Shown here piece after piece: positions 23,674 through 32,164 of a DNA stretch of 38,095 nucleotides. The stretch covers positions 1 through 38,095 of the forward strand of contig JAZNTV010000078.1 of NCBI GenBank assembly GCA_045591985.1, given 5' to 3'. Source of the DNA: SIG588 sp045591985. GTDB taxonomy: Bacteria > Bacillota > Clostridia > Oscillospirales > Acutalibacteraceae. A program made the translations under genes and the position numbers. A model generated the notes under the pieces. It was not told the origin of the DNA. It worked only from the letters and a program-made list of their open reading frames with translations, and ran no database searches. Position 1 is the stretch's first letter; each line of letters opens with the position of its first letter.

Positions 23674-24057
23674 ATGATATGGTATACCGTCCAAAGCGGC
23701 GACACCGTATGGGAGTTGGCACGTCGATGCGGGGTCGATCCCGTAGTCATCGTGCGGTTGAACGGACTTGCGAATCCCGATATGTTGCAGGTCGGGCAGC
23801 GGTTGCGACTGCCTTGTCGTCCGCGCCCGCCGATGTCGCCCACACCACCGCCTGCACGTCCGCCGATGCCGCCCGCACGTCCGCCGCGCCCGCCGATGCC
23901 CGCACCGTGTGACGACGCCTACATCGTACAAGCGGGTGATACCCTTTTTTCCATCGCTGTCGCCAACGACACCACCGTGGAGGAATTGGCACGGCGGAAC
24001 AACATCCGTCCCCCGTATCTCATCTTTCCCGGCGACCGTTTGTGTTTGCCGCGATGA
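23674..24057 (+). CDS. Protein with two LysM domains and a proline-rich linker
   Basis: A 127-residue protein. LysM 1 spans residues 3-47 (YTVQSGDTVWELARRCGVD ... VGQRLRLP). A Pro/Arg/Met-rich linker spans 48-80 with repeats of ARPPMPP type. LysM 2 runs from YIVQAGDTLFSIAVAND to DRLCLPR at the end. LysM domains bind N-acetylglucosamine polymers such as peptidoglycan. There is no signal peptide or membrane segment, so it may act inside the cell, for example on the spore coat or cortex, or leave by another route. AAGGAGG lies 8 bp before the ATG at 23674; upstream in-frame codons lack a site. Function beyond glycan binding is unknown. Confidence 0.85.
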   Translation: MIWYTVQSGDTVWELARRCGVDPVVIVRLNGLANPDMLQVGQRLRLPCRPRPPMSPTPPPARPPMPPARPPRPPMPAPCDDAYIVQAGDTLFSIAVANDTTVEELARRNNIRPPYLIFPGDRLCLPR

Positions 24058-24060
24058 CAC

Positions 24061-24097
24061 AAAAAGCGACGAACCCCACCGGTTTCCGTCGCTTTTT
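24061..24097. terminator. Bidirectional terminator between convergent genes
   Basis: AAAAAGCGACG (24061-24071) and CGTCGCTTTTT (24087-24097) pair around a 15-base loop. A and T runs on both sides let it act for the LysM gene on the plus strand and the CotH gene on the minus strand. Confidence 0.85.
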
Positions 24098-24104
24098 GCG
24101 TGTC

Positions 24105-26735
24105 TTACAGTCTCATCATAAACGCCTTCATCTTCTCGGCGGTACGGTAGAAATACGCGTTCAAACGCGCCACCTCCGCTTCGAACACCTGTGCGTCCTT
24201 TTGGGAAAGTGCCACCGCATTCCACTCCTCCCCGTCGGCAGGTCCGCCGATCACGGTGGTAAGAATCGGCCAACGTTCGAAATTATATTGCTGTGACGCA
24301 TAGATCTTATCGGCCATCTCTTCCACATACGCCGGCAGTGTTTCCACTCGTTTGCGGAAGAATTGGCGGTATTCTTCCCGTAAGACCTCGCGGCATTCCT
24401 CCACATCAAACAGCATATAAAACCACGCCGAGCGGTTATTATACAGGGAATCGATCGCCTCTTCCCCGTTCCAATAGTAACAATTTTCGGAGGAACGATC
24501 GAAATCCCAAATGGGACCCATCGTAAATTTACCGCCCGCATCCAAGGTCATGTAGCAAGAGGAGTGGAACGCACTGTCGGTATTGTTCATAAACTCCTCT
24601 ATCAGATACCACTGGCAGAACGACCGCACGTCAAAATATTGCGTGATCTGCTCATAATCGCCGCTTTGCAACGCTTCCACACCTTTTTTCACCTGTTGAT
24701 AGATATACAAAATGTGTAACGTGTGGTCCTGCAGATCCTCGTAGTCGGGATCTTTCAAGGTCAGCCATTTGTGGCTGTAGGGCACCTGCATAAACAGTTC
24801 ATCGGAAACAGGATCGTAAAAAACATCGTAACTTTCGCCGAGCGGACGGACCCAAGCGGCACGCCGCTCATCGCTCACTTCGGCCACGTGTCCGTCAAAT
24901 TCCAAAAGATAACCGCTCTGCCCCATCGTCATACCCGTCTCATACTCGGTAATATCTACACGATCGCTTTCGATCTCGATCTTTTCCGCAAGGTCATAGG
25001 TGCCCCAATAGCGTCCGTTATACCACAGATCCACCGGTTGGCGCTTAGGCACCCACGCTTGCTCGGTACCCTCCGCCAAATACTGTGCGGCAAGGTTGCG
25101 GAGCAGGGATTTATCCTCATAATTCGCGACCAATGCCCAATCTTTGGATTCGGACATGCCGAGAAAACTCGCTTTTTTATTCAGTTTTACGGTATAACTC
25201 TTTTTCGGGTGTCCCCACGTGCTGTTACCGCGCCCCTTCGTGCGGGAGGCGATCGTCATCGGCATCTCCATCTCGCCGCCGCCGATGTATATGGTGGAGT
25301 TTAGGTATTCTTCCTTTTCCACGACCTCTGCAAAATTCTCGATGTTCATCGCTACCGAGGGCAGACCGGTATCGAGCGTTTCCACCTGCAAAGTAACGGT
25401 GCGACTCTCCCCTTCCCGCGGCACCAAGGTCAAGGTGAGAGGGGTCGTGAGATCCAACACCGACACATCGGTCGTAATCCGCTCGCCATCCAGCAATACG
25501 TCGTCACCGTAAAAGTAGAACGATGGGATCATGGTCGAAAGATTCACACCGGCAGGCACCATCGCGCTGATGACATTCCCTCCGTCGTAACAGCGCACAG
25601 AGAACGGCAACTGCTCGTTATCCCGTTGCAGGAAGGCAAAATACCCGAATTCCGCCGAACCCGGTTCAGCTTCCTTTTGCTTCACGTCGGACAACGAATA
25701 GATAGGCGTACCCGCCCGCTCATCGTTAGGTGAAAAAGAATTGGATGACTTTCGGCGGGTATCGACCTCCGCCTCGCCTGTAATGACCGTCTGCGTATCT
25801 CCTGCCGGGAAGGAGTCGATCTTCTTTACCGCGCGTTGCAAGATCAAGCGGGCATCGGTAGAATCGACCTTGTCGTCCCCGTTCACATCGGCCGTACGCA
25901 AATCAAGCGCGTTGCCGTCGATCTTTTTTACGGCGTATTGCAACGCCATGCGGGCATCGGTGGAATCGACCGTGTCGTTCGCGTCCACATCCCCGTTTAT
26001 CAATGCGGCGGTAGTCACCGCCTCCATCGCTTTCTCTTTGTCGAGAACCAACACCGCCGCTTTGTCGATATTCTTTTCCCTCACGATACCGCTGCACCAC
26101 TCATAGTAATAGCCGTTGTGCATATGCACGGCATAGGAGAAACGAAGCGCCTCTCCCTCGCCCCAGGACTTACCGCCGAAACGGGATAACGGCAAGGCAA
26201 TCTCGTATATCGTGCTCTTTGTTCCTTCATCGCGACGCACAAAAAACTCGCCACCCGTCTCGGCTGTCGCGTAGGTTTCCTTACCCGAACAGTAGCCGCG
26301 CGCCACACCGTCGTCCCCCGCCGCGAAGCAGAAGGCATAACGTTTGCCGCCGTCAACAGCGATCTGCATCTGCACCGCATCCCCGCGCCACAGATCAAAG
26401 CCGTCGCGGTCGTTCTTATGTTCCTCATACCGCGCGACAATACCGAGATAGAAATGCGTCTCATCGTAGCCGAAATACACCTCGCCATCCAATGCGACCT
26501 TTTCGGCCTCGCTGGGAATGGTGAAGGTCTGATAGTTCACAAGCGGCATATCCATAACGCCCCATTCCCCTTCGGCGATCACGCCGTCGGCCGTCGGCGG
26601 GGTCGACAGTTGTCCGATATAGCGATACACCGTATTGGCCGCCGCCGTGATACCGCTCTCATGAAGGCGGCATGCACCGAACAGCAACGTGATCGCCGCC
26701 GTCAATGCCACCGCCCGAAGAAATTTTAAGCGCAT
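24105..26735 (-). CDS. Surface lipoprotein with CBM9-like, type I dockerin and CotH domains
   Basis: An 876-residue exported protein. The signal peptide ends at LLFGAC (Cys22), a plausible lipobox. A CBM9-like beta-sandwich spans about 45-235. A type I dockerin spans about 247-308, with two calcium loops, DVDANDTVDSTDA and DVNGDDKVDSTDA, each followed by a LQ-AVKKID helix. An Ig-like stretch follows (375-455). The CotH kinase-like domain runs from about 460, with KGRGNSTWGHPKKSYTVKL and WDFDRS (743-748). CotH folds are atypical protein kinases in spore coats and are also found in dockerin proteins of cellulosome bacteria. A dockerin implies a cohesin partner elsewhere in the genome; a dockerin on a protein that is itself lipid-anchored would be unusual, so the lipobox call is uncertain. 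It is transcribed alone. Confidence 0.88.
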   Translation of the reverse strand: MRLKFLRAVALTAAITLLFGACRLHESGITAAANTVYRYIGQLSTPPTADGVIAEGEWGVMDMPLVNYQTFTIPSEAEKVALDGEVYFGYDETHFYLGIVARYEEHKNDRDGFDLWRGDAVQMQIAVDGGKRYAFCFAAGDDGVARGYCSGKETYATAETGGEFFVRRDEGTKSTIYEIALPLSRFGGKSWGEGEALRFSYAVHMHNGYYYEWCSGIVREKNIDKAAVLVLDKEKAMEAVTTAALINGDVDANDTVDSTDARMALQYAVKKIDGNALDLRTADVNGDDKVDSTDARLILQRAVKKIDSFPAGDTQTVITGEAEVDTRRKSSNSFSPNDERAGTPIYSLSDVKQKEAEPGSAEFGYFAFLQRDNEQLPFSVRCYDGGNVISAMVPAGVNLSTMIPSFYFYGDDVLLDGERITTDVSVLDLTTPLTLTLVPREGESRTVTLQVETLDTGLPSVAMNIENFAEVVEKEEYLNSTIYIGGGEMEMPMTIASRTKGRGNSTWGHPKKSYTVKLNKKASFLGMSESKDWALVANYEDKSLLRNLAAQYLAEGTEQAWVPKRQPVDLWYNGRYWGTYDLAEKIEIESDRVDITEYETGMTMGQSGYLLEFDGHVAEVSDERRAAWVRPLGESYDVFYDPVSDELFMQVPYSHKWLTLKDPDYEDLQDHTLHILYIYQQVKKGVEALQSGDYEQITQYFDVRSFCQWYLIEEFMNNTDSAFHSSCYMTLDAGGKFTMGPIWDFDRSSENCYYWNGEEAIDSLYNNRSAWFYMLFDVEECREVLREEYRQFFRKRVETLPAYVEEMADKIYASQQYNFERWPILTTVIGGPADGEEWNAVALSQKDAQVFEAEVARLNAYFYRTAEKMKAFMMRL

Positions 26736-26769
26736 AAGAAGACCTCCTCATGTCGTACTTCACATGCAC

Positions 26770-26799
26770 ATAATACAGGAAATTCCCTTACTTTGTCAA
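26770..26799 (-). promoter_or_regulatory. Promoter of the CotH/dockerin gene
   Basis: On the minus strand TTGACA (26794-26799) and TATTAT (26770-26775) are 18 bp apart, about 35 bp upstream of the ATG, which is preceded by GAGGAGG. Confidence 0.65.
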
Positions 26800-26858
26800 T
26801 GACTTTCAATAGGAAACAGTAAAATAGTATGCAATATGCCGAAAATTTCGGTAAGGGG

Positions 26859-26887
26859 TTGCATTTTTTAAAGTGTGGTGGTATACT
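26859..26887 (+). promoter_or_regulatory. Promoter of the rimP-nusA-infB operon
   Basis: TTGCAT (26859-26864) and TATACT (26882-26887) are 17 bp apart, about 85 bp upstream of rimP. No other strong promoter was seen between here and truB. Confidence 0.7.
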
Positions 26888-26910
26888 GTGTACAGATACA
26901 GGATGATGAA

Positions 26911-26933
26911 AGAGTGGGGCGACCCGCTCTTTT
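26911..26933 (+). promoter_or_regulatory. Leader hairpin upstream of rimP
   Basis: AGAGTGG and CCGCTCT pair around GGCGAC and are followed by a TTTT run, about 23 bp after the -10 box. It looks like a small intrinsic terminator in the operon leader, suggesting attenuation. NusA, encoded here, modulates such sites, so autoregulation is an inference. Confidence 0.5.
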
Positions 26934-26971
26934 GTGTTACTTAAACCGAAAACCCTGTAAGGAGGATGCAT

Positions 26972-27499
26972 ATGGCAGAAAAGACGAGCGGCGTGGCCGC
27001 GATATGTCGCAAGCTGGCGCAACCCGTGGCAGAGGAGTTGGGACTTTCACTGTGGGACGTCCGCTTTGTAAAAGAAGGGGCTTCGTGGTATCTGCGCTAT
27101 TGGATCGACAAGGACGGCGGCGCCGACCTGAACGATTGCGTGGCGCTTTCCCGTCGATTGAACCCGTTGCTCGACGAAGCCGACCCCATTCCTCAGTCCT
27201 ATTCGCTGGAAGTCAGTACCCCGGGGATAGAGCGCGAACTCACCCGCGCGGAACACTTCGCCTATTGCGAAGGATGGGCTGTCGTGGTACGGCTGTATCA
27301 GGCAGTGGACGGCGAACGTGAATTTGCCGGCCTTCTGTTGCCGCTGGGCGAGGACGGCGCCGTACGCATCGAAACCGAAGAAGGTGACGTGCTCACCTTC
27401 CCCAAGAAAGACGTAGTCCGTGTGAACGTGCTCGACGACGAGGACGCCTACGGCTTGGAAGACGAAACCGACGATACGGAACACACCGAGAAAGGATGA
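26972..27499 (+). CDS. rimP: Ribosome maturation factor RimP
   Basis: RimP assists 30S subunit assembly. The protein is 175 residues; characteristic parts are LGLSLWDVRFVKEGASWYLRYWID, LSRRLNPLLDE and SLEVSTPGIERELT (each within the first 95 residues), followed by an SH3-like C-terminal domain and an acidic tail. I prefer the ATG at 26972 to the one at 26966, because AAGGAGG at 26959-26965 directly abuts the earlier codon and is 6 bp from the later one. First gene of the operon, ten bases before nusA. Confidence 0.94.
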   Translation: MAEKTSGVAAICRKLAQPVAEELGLSLWDVRFVKEGASWYLRYWIDKDGGADLNDCVALSRRLNPLLDEADPIPQSYSLEVSTPGIERELTRAEHFAYCEGWAVVVRLYQAVDGEREFAGLLLPLGEDGAVRIETEEGDVLTFPKKDVVRVNVLDDEDAYGLEDETDDTEHTEKG

Positions 27500-27509
27500 C
27501 TGACAAAAA

Positions 27510-28583
27510 ATGGCTACTAAGAAACAAAACACTCAAAACACCGAATTTTTCGAAGCGGTACGCATGTTGGAAAAAGAGAAAGGCATCCCTGCCGAGTATC
27601 TGATCGAAAAGATCCGCACCGCGATCGTGCTCGCCGTACGCCGTGACTTCGGCGCGAAAGAGAACGTGCTCGTGGTAATGGATCCCGCAACCGACGAATT
27701 CCGCGTGACCGTGCAGAAGACGGTGGTGGAAGAGTTGACCGACCCCGATCTGGAACTGTTGCCCGAACAGGCTCTGAAGTACAAAAAGAACGCGAAGATC
27801 GGCGACGTGGTAGAGATCTCTCTGGAAACCAAGCAGTTCGGTCGCATCGCCGCGCAGTCGGCCAAGCACGTGATCCGCCAGGGGATCCGCGAGGCGGAAA
27901 AAGGACAGCAACTCGAAGAGTTCCAGCGTCGCAACCAGGAATTGGTCACCGCGTTGGTCACTCGTGTGGATCCCACTACCGGCTCTGCCAGCGTAGAGAT
28001 CGGCAAATCCGAAGCGCTTCTGCCGAAGGCCGAAATGATCGGCGACGAAGAGATTCGCGAAGGCATGCACATCAAGGTGTTTGTGGTAGATGTGAAAGAA
28101 ACCGAAAAAGGTCCCCGCATCTACATTTCCCGCACCCATGCCGGTCTGGTCAAGCGTCTGTTCGAAAACGAAGTGCCCGAGATCTTCAACGGCATCATCG
28201 AAATAAAAGCCATTGCCCGCGAAGCGGGTTCCCGCACCAAAATGGCGGTGCTCGCCCACGAAGAAAACGTGGATGCGGTCGGTTCCTGTATCGGTCCGCG
28301 CGGCACCCGTGTGGCGAAGATCGTGGAAGAGCTCGGCGGCGAAAAGATCGACATTGTGGATTACAGTGACGATATGGAAAAATTCATTGCGGCGGCGCTG
28401 TTGCCCGCCAAGGTCGTGTCGGTCGAGTTGGATCCCGACGGTGCCAAAGCCTGCCGCGTGACCGTGCCCGAATCGCAATTGTCGCTTGCGATCGGCAACA
28501 AGGGACAAAACGCCCGTCTGGCCGCCCGCCTCACGGGTTGGAAGATCGACATCCGCCCCGAAAGCGGATTCTTCGGAGAGTAA
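27510..28583 (+). CDS. nusA: Transcription termination/antitermination factor NusA
   Basis: NusA binds RNA polymerase and nascent RNA and controls pausing, termination and antitermination. The 357-residue protein has the N-terminal polymerase-binding domain (FFEAVRMLEKEKGIPAEYLIEKI), S1 domain (about 130-200), and two KH domains including CIGPRGTRVAKIVEELGGEKIDIVDY and AIGNKGQNARLAARLTGWKIDI (each read as shorter pieces). It has no C-terminal acidic repeats, as is normal outside Proteobacteria. Confidence 0.97.
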   Translation: MATKKQNTQNTEFFEAVRMLEKEKGIPAEYLIEKIRTAIVLAVRRDFGAKENVLVVMDPATDEFRVTVQKTVVEELTDPDLELLPEQALKYKKNAKIGDVVEISLETKQFGRIAAQSAKHVIRQGIREAEKGQQLEEFQRRNQELVTALVTRVDPTTGSASVEIGKSEALLPKAEMIGDEEIREGMHIKVFVVDVKETEKGPRIYISRTHAGLVKRLFENEVPEIFNGIIEIKAIAREAGSRTKMAVLAHEENVDAVGSCIGPRGTRVAKIVEELGGEKIDIVDYSDDMEKFIAAALLPAKVVSVELDPDGAKACRVTVPESQLSLAIGNKGQNARLAARLTGWKIDIRPESGFFGE

Positions 28584-28595
28584 GGAGATCGTATT

Positions 28596-28880
28596 ATGGC
28601 ACAAAAGCAACCCGCGCCGCGGCGCATACCGTTGCGTAAATGCACCGGATGCGGCGAAATGAAACCGAAAAAAGAACTGGTGCGTGTGGTGAAAAGCCCC
28701 GAAGGGGATATCGCGCTCGACCTCACGGGTCGTCGCGCAGGACGCGGAGCCTACGTTTGCCCTACGCGCGCGTGTCTCGTTGCCGCACGCAAAGCCCACC
28801 GTTTTGAAAAGGCGTTTGCCTGTGCTATTCCCGATACACTTTACGACCGTATGGAGGAGGAATTGGCGGCAAATGAATGA
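28596..28880 (+). CDS. ylxR: YlxR family RNA-binding protein (RnpM)
   Basis: A 94-residue YlxR protein. Marks are RIPLRKCTGCGEMKPKKELVRVV and GRGAYVCPTRACLVAARK (each read in parts). In Bacillus the family has been linked to RNase P regulation (RnpM). It lies between nusA and the L7Ae-like gene as in most Firmicutes, and its last codons overlap that gene by 8 bases. Confidence 0.93.
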   Translation: MAQKQPAPRRIPLRKCTGCGEMKPKKELVRVVKSPEGDIALDLTGRRAGRGAYVCPTRACLVAARKAHRFEKAFACAIPDTLYDRMEEELAANE

Positions 28881-29199
28881 CCGTTTGAACGGGTTGTTGG
28901 GGATGGCGCGTCGCGCCGGACGACTGACCGCCGGCTTTGATGCCGTGATCGAATCAGTCAAGACTCAAAAAGCACAACTTGTGCTGCTTGCCGCCGACCT
29001 GTCACCCAAAACCGAAAAGGAACTGCGTTTTACGGCCGCCGAGGCCGTGCCGCTTCTCTCCGTCGGGCTAACCAAAGAAGAGATCGGACACGCTGCGGGA
29101 TATGGAAAACCCGTAGGTGTCGTCGCTACCGAAGATAAAGGCTTTGCGGCCGCCATCATCAAGGCCGCCGATTGTCGCAATAAGGAGGATGCCGTATGA
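28873..29199 (+). CDS. ylxQ: L7Ae-like ribosomal protein (YlxQ)
   Basis: A 108-residue L7Ae/L30e-type RNA-binding protein that probably recognises kink-turns. It begins MNDRLNGLLGMARRAGRLTAGFDAV and has the family core AQLVLLAADLSPKTEKEL (read in parts). I use the ATG at 28873, preceded by GGAGGAATTGGC; the frame is open further into ylxR but that stretch has no similarity. It overlaps infB by four bases (ATGA). Confidence 0.9.
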   Translation: MNDRLNGLLGMARRAGRLTAGFDAVIESVKTQKAQLVLLAADLSPKTEKELRFTAAEAVPLLSVGLTKEEIGHAAGYGKPVGVVATEDKGFAAAIIKAADCRNKEDAV

Positions 29200-31760
29200 C
29201 CGTTAAATACCGTGTCGGCGATGTTGCCAAAGACTTAGGGGTTGCCAGCAAAGACATCATTGCTCTGTTGGCAGAGTATGTGGATACCCCGAAAAAGAGT
29301 GTGACCACTCTGACCGAAGAGGAACTGAATCTCATTTTTGAACACTATACGCAAAAGACAGCCGTAAAGAGCCTGGACGCGTATTTTGCCGCGGCGGATA
29401 AACGCCGCGAGCAGTCGGCTGCCGCCGCCAAAAAGGCGAAGGAAGAAGAGGCGGCTGCTCTGCGCCGTCAGCAGGAAGAAGCCGCAGCCGAACTGCGCCG
29501 TTTGGCCGAAGAGGCTGCCGCCGCCGAAAAGGCGAAAGCGGAGGCCGAAAAAGCTAAGGCCGATGCCGAAGCCAAAGCAAAAGCAGAGGCCGAAAAGGCC
29601 AAGGCAGACGCTAAGAAAGCGGCCGAAAAGAAGGAGATCGAGCGCAAAGCGGCCGAAAAGCGCGCCGCCGAAGAGAAGAAAGCGGCCGAAAAGAAGGCGG
29701 CGGCACCGGCCGTGGTCATCCCGCCGAATCAGCCGAAGAAAAAGAAGGAAAAATCCGAAAATGCGGCCCCCATCGCCCGTGAGATCGAGCGTCGCACGGT
29801 GGATACTCGCGCTCCGCAGCAGGTCTCTGCCAACAAATACGACGAAAAGTACGACGTGATGGCGCAATCCTCCAACCGTGTGCGCGGCGAGGGTGTGGCA
29901 CAAAAACAAAAGATCAATCAGAAGTCGCAGCAATATAAAAAGCCGCAGCGTCGGCGCGAGACCGAAGCGGAGCGTATGCGCCGTATTCAGTTGGAACGCC
30001 AGAAGAAACCGATCGTTGTGCAGGTCGGCGACACCATCACGGTGGGCGAATTCGCCTCCCGCTTGAAAGTCACTTCGGCTGAAGTTATCAAAAAGCTGAT
30101 GCTGATGGGCGTTATGGCTTCCGTCAATCAGGAGATCGATTTCGATACCGCGTTCCTGGTAGCGGAAGAGTTGAACGCCAAGGTGGAACGCGAAGTGGTA
30201 GTCACCATCGAAGAGCGCATCATCGACGACAGCGAAGACACCGATCAAGATCTGCAACCGCGCGATCCCGTTGTGGTGGTCATGGGTCACGTCGACCACG
30301 GTAAGACCTCCATTTTGGACGCGATCCGCAAGACCAATGTTACCGCCGGTGAAGCGGGCGGTATCACTCAACACATCGGTGCTTATCGCGTGGACATCGG
30401 TGACGGCAGCATGCTGACCTTCCTCGACACCCCCGGTCACGCCGCATTCACCTCGATGCGTGCCCGCGGTGCCCAGGCAACCGATATCGCCATCTTGGTC
30501 GTCGCGGCCGACGACGGTATCATGCCGCAGACCATTGAAGCGATCAACCACGCCAAAGCGGCGGGGATCGACATCGTGGTCGCTGTGAATAAGATGGATA
30601 AACCCACCGCCAACCCCGACCGCGTGTTGCAGCAGTTGACCGAGCACGAACTGGTTCCCGAAGAATGGGGCGGCGATGTGATCTGCGTGCCTGTCTCCGC
30701 TGTGACGGGTATGGGTATCGACCGTTTGTTGGAATCGGTGCAGTTGGTGGCGGAAATGAAAGAACTGCGCGCCAACCCCGACCGTGCCGCCAAGGGTGTG
30801 GTCATCGAAGCCCGTTTGGACAAGGGCCGCGGCCCGATCGCGACCGTTCTGGTACAAAACGGTACGTTGCACAGCGGCGACATCCTGGTTGCCGGTACCG
30901 CTGTGGGTCGCGTGCGTAACATGAGCAATGAGCGCGGCGAAAAGATCCGTGAAGCGGGTCCGTCGGTTCCTGTGGAGATCATGGGTCTCGACTCGGTGCC
31001 CACCGCAGGCGATGTGTTCAATGCCGTGACCGACGAGCGTCTGGCACGTGAACTGGTGGAACAGCGCCGCGATGCCGCCAAGGAAGAACAGTTCAAGCAA
31101 TACCAGAAGGTCACACTCGACAACTTGTTCGACCAGATGCAGCAGGGCGAAATGAAGGAACTGAACGTCATTGTGAAAGCAGACGTGCAAGGTTCGGTGG
31201 AAGCGGTGCGGCAATCGCTTGAAAAACTGACCAACGAAGAAGTTCGCGTACGTGTGATCCACGGTGCGGTGGGCGCAGTCAGCGAAAGCGACGTTATGCT
31301 TGCCAACGCCTCCAACGCGATCATCGTCGGCTTCAACGTGCGTCCCGAACCGCTGGCCATCGCGGCGGCCGAGGCCGCTTCGGTAGATATGCGTATGTAC
31401 CGCATCATCTACGACTGCATCGAAGAGATCGAAGCCGCTATGAAGGGTATGCTTGCCCCGAAGACCCGCGAAGTGTTGCACGGCCGCGCCGAAGTGCGTG
31501 AGGTCTATAAGATCTCGGGTGTCGGCACGGTGGCAGGTTGCTACATCACCGACGGCAAGGTATACCGCAACGATCTGCTGCGCGTGGTGCGTGAAGGCAT
31601 CATCATTGCAGACGATAAGATGATCTCGCTCAAGCGTTTCAAGGACGACCAGCGCGAAGTGGCCGAAGGCTACGAATGCGGTATCGGCCTTGAGAAATTC
31701 AACGACATTCATGTGGGCGACGTGTTCGAAACGTATATTATCGAAGAATATCGCGACTGA
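29196..31760 (+). CDS. infB: Translation initiation factor IF-2
   Basis: IF-2 is the GTPase that brings fMet-tRNA to the 30S subunit. The 854-residue protein has a short N-terminal helical domain (VGDVAKDLGVASKDIIALL), then a long Ala/Lys/Glu stretch (about 65-180) made of repeats of the EKAKAEAEKAKADAEAKAK kind. The GTPase follows with G1 GHVDHGKTS, G3 DTPGHAAF and G4 NKMDKP, then the beta-barrel and C-terminal tRNA-binding domains. Length and order are normal for a Firmicute. Confidence 0.98.
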   Translation: MTVKYRVGDVAKDLGVASKDIIALLAEYVDTPKKSVTTLTEEELNLIFEHYTQKTAVKSLDAYFAAADKRREQSAAAAKKAKEEEAAALRRQQEEAAAELRRLAEEAAAAEKAKAEAEKAKADAEAKAKAEAEKAKADAKKAAEKKEIERKAAEKRAAEEKKAAEKKAAAPAVVIPPNQPKKKKEKSENAAPIAREIERRTVDTRAPQQVSANKYDEKYDVMAQSSNRVRGEGVAQKQKINQKSQQYKKPQRRRETEAERMRRIQLERQKKPIVVQVGDTITVGEFASRLKVTSAEVIKKLMLMGVMASVNQEIDFDTAFLVAEELNAKVEREVVVTIEERIIDDSEDTDQDLQPRDPVVVVMGHVDHGKTSILDAIRKTNVTAGEAGGITQHIGAYRVDIGDGSMLTFLDTPGHAAFTSMRARGAQATDIAILVVAADDGIMPQTIEAINHAKAAGIDIVVAVNKMDKPTANPDRVLQQLTEHELVPEEWGGDVICVPVSAVTGMGIDRLLESVQLVAEMKELRANPDRAAKGVVIEARLDKGRGPIATVLVQNGTLHSGDILVAGTAVGRVRNMSNERGEKIREAGPSVPVEIMGLDSVPTAGDVFNAVTDERLARELVEQRRDAAKEEQFKQYQKVTLDNLFDQMQQGEMKELNVIVKADVQGSVEAVRQSLEKLTNEEVRVRVIHGAVGAVSESDVMLANASNAIIVGFNVRPEPLAIAAAEAASVDMRMYRIIYDCIEEIEAAMKGMLAPKTREVLHGRAEVREVYKISGVGTVAGCYITDGKVYRNDLLRVVREGIIIADDKMISLKRFKDDQREVAEGYECGIGLEKFNDIHVGDVFETYIIEEYRD

Positions 31761-31792
31761 CACGATCGCAACAAAAAGAAAGGAAGACGCTT

Positions 31793-32164
31793 ATGCCCAG
31801 TTATCGTTCCGGTCGGCAAAGCGAAGATATTCGGCGTGAACTCACCGCCATCCTGCGCACGGTCAAAGATCCGCGTGTAACGGGTCTTATCAGCATCGTG
31901 CGGGTGGAAGTGTCGGGAGATATGAGCCATGCACAGGTGTATGTCAGTTCGATGGACGGCATCGAAAGCGCACGCAACGCGGTGAAAGGCCTCTCTTCGG
32001 CGGCGGGGTATATGCGCCGCGAACTCGGTATGGCTCTGCGCCTGCGCTGTGTGCCCGAACTGCATTTTATTGCCGACGATTCGATTGAATACAGCGCCGG
32101 AATTGCCAAAACTCTCGCAGACCTCAAGAAGGAACGCGAGGCCCGCGGCGAGGTGGACGAATGA
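31793..32164 (+). CDS. rbfA: Ribosome-binding factor A
   Basis: A 123-residue KH-type assembly factor that binds the 30S subunit near the 5' end of 16S rRNA. Family marks: R-S-x-R-x-SEDIRRELTAIL, VKDPRVTGLISIVRVEVSGDMSHAQVYVS (in parts) and MRRELGMALRLRCVPELHFIADDSIEY (in parts). AAAGGAAG precedes the start. It overlaps nrnA by four bases. Confidence 0.96.
   Translation: MPSYRSGRQSEDIRRELTAILRTVKDPRVTGLISIVRVEVSGDMSHAQVYVSSMDGIESARNAVKGLSSAAGYMRRELGMALRLRCVPELHFIADDSIEYSAGIAKTLADLKKEREARGEVDE

Noticed and set aside
24293..26729. Plus-strand frames opposite the CotH gene
   Set aside because: Shadows of the dockerin/CotH gene with no independent signals.
27393..28961. 522-codon minus-strand frame opposite nusA and ylxR
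   Set aside because: Antisense to two certain genes; no promoter or ribosome binding site.
29235..31763. 842-codon minus-strand frame opposite infB
   Set aside because: Mirror of IF-2 codon usage; rich in Phe/Leu/His, with no start signal and no domain.
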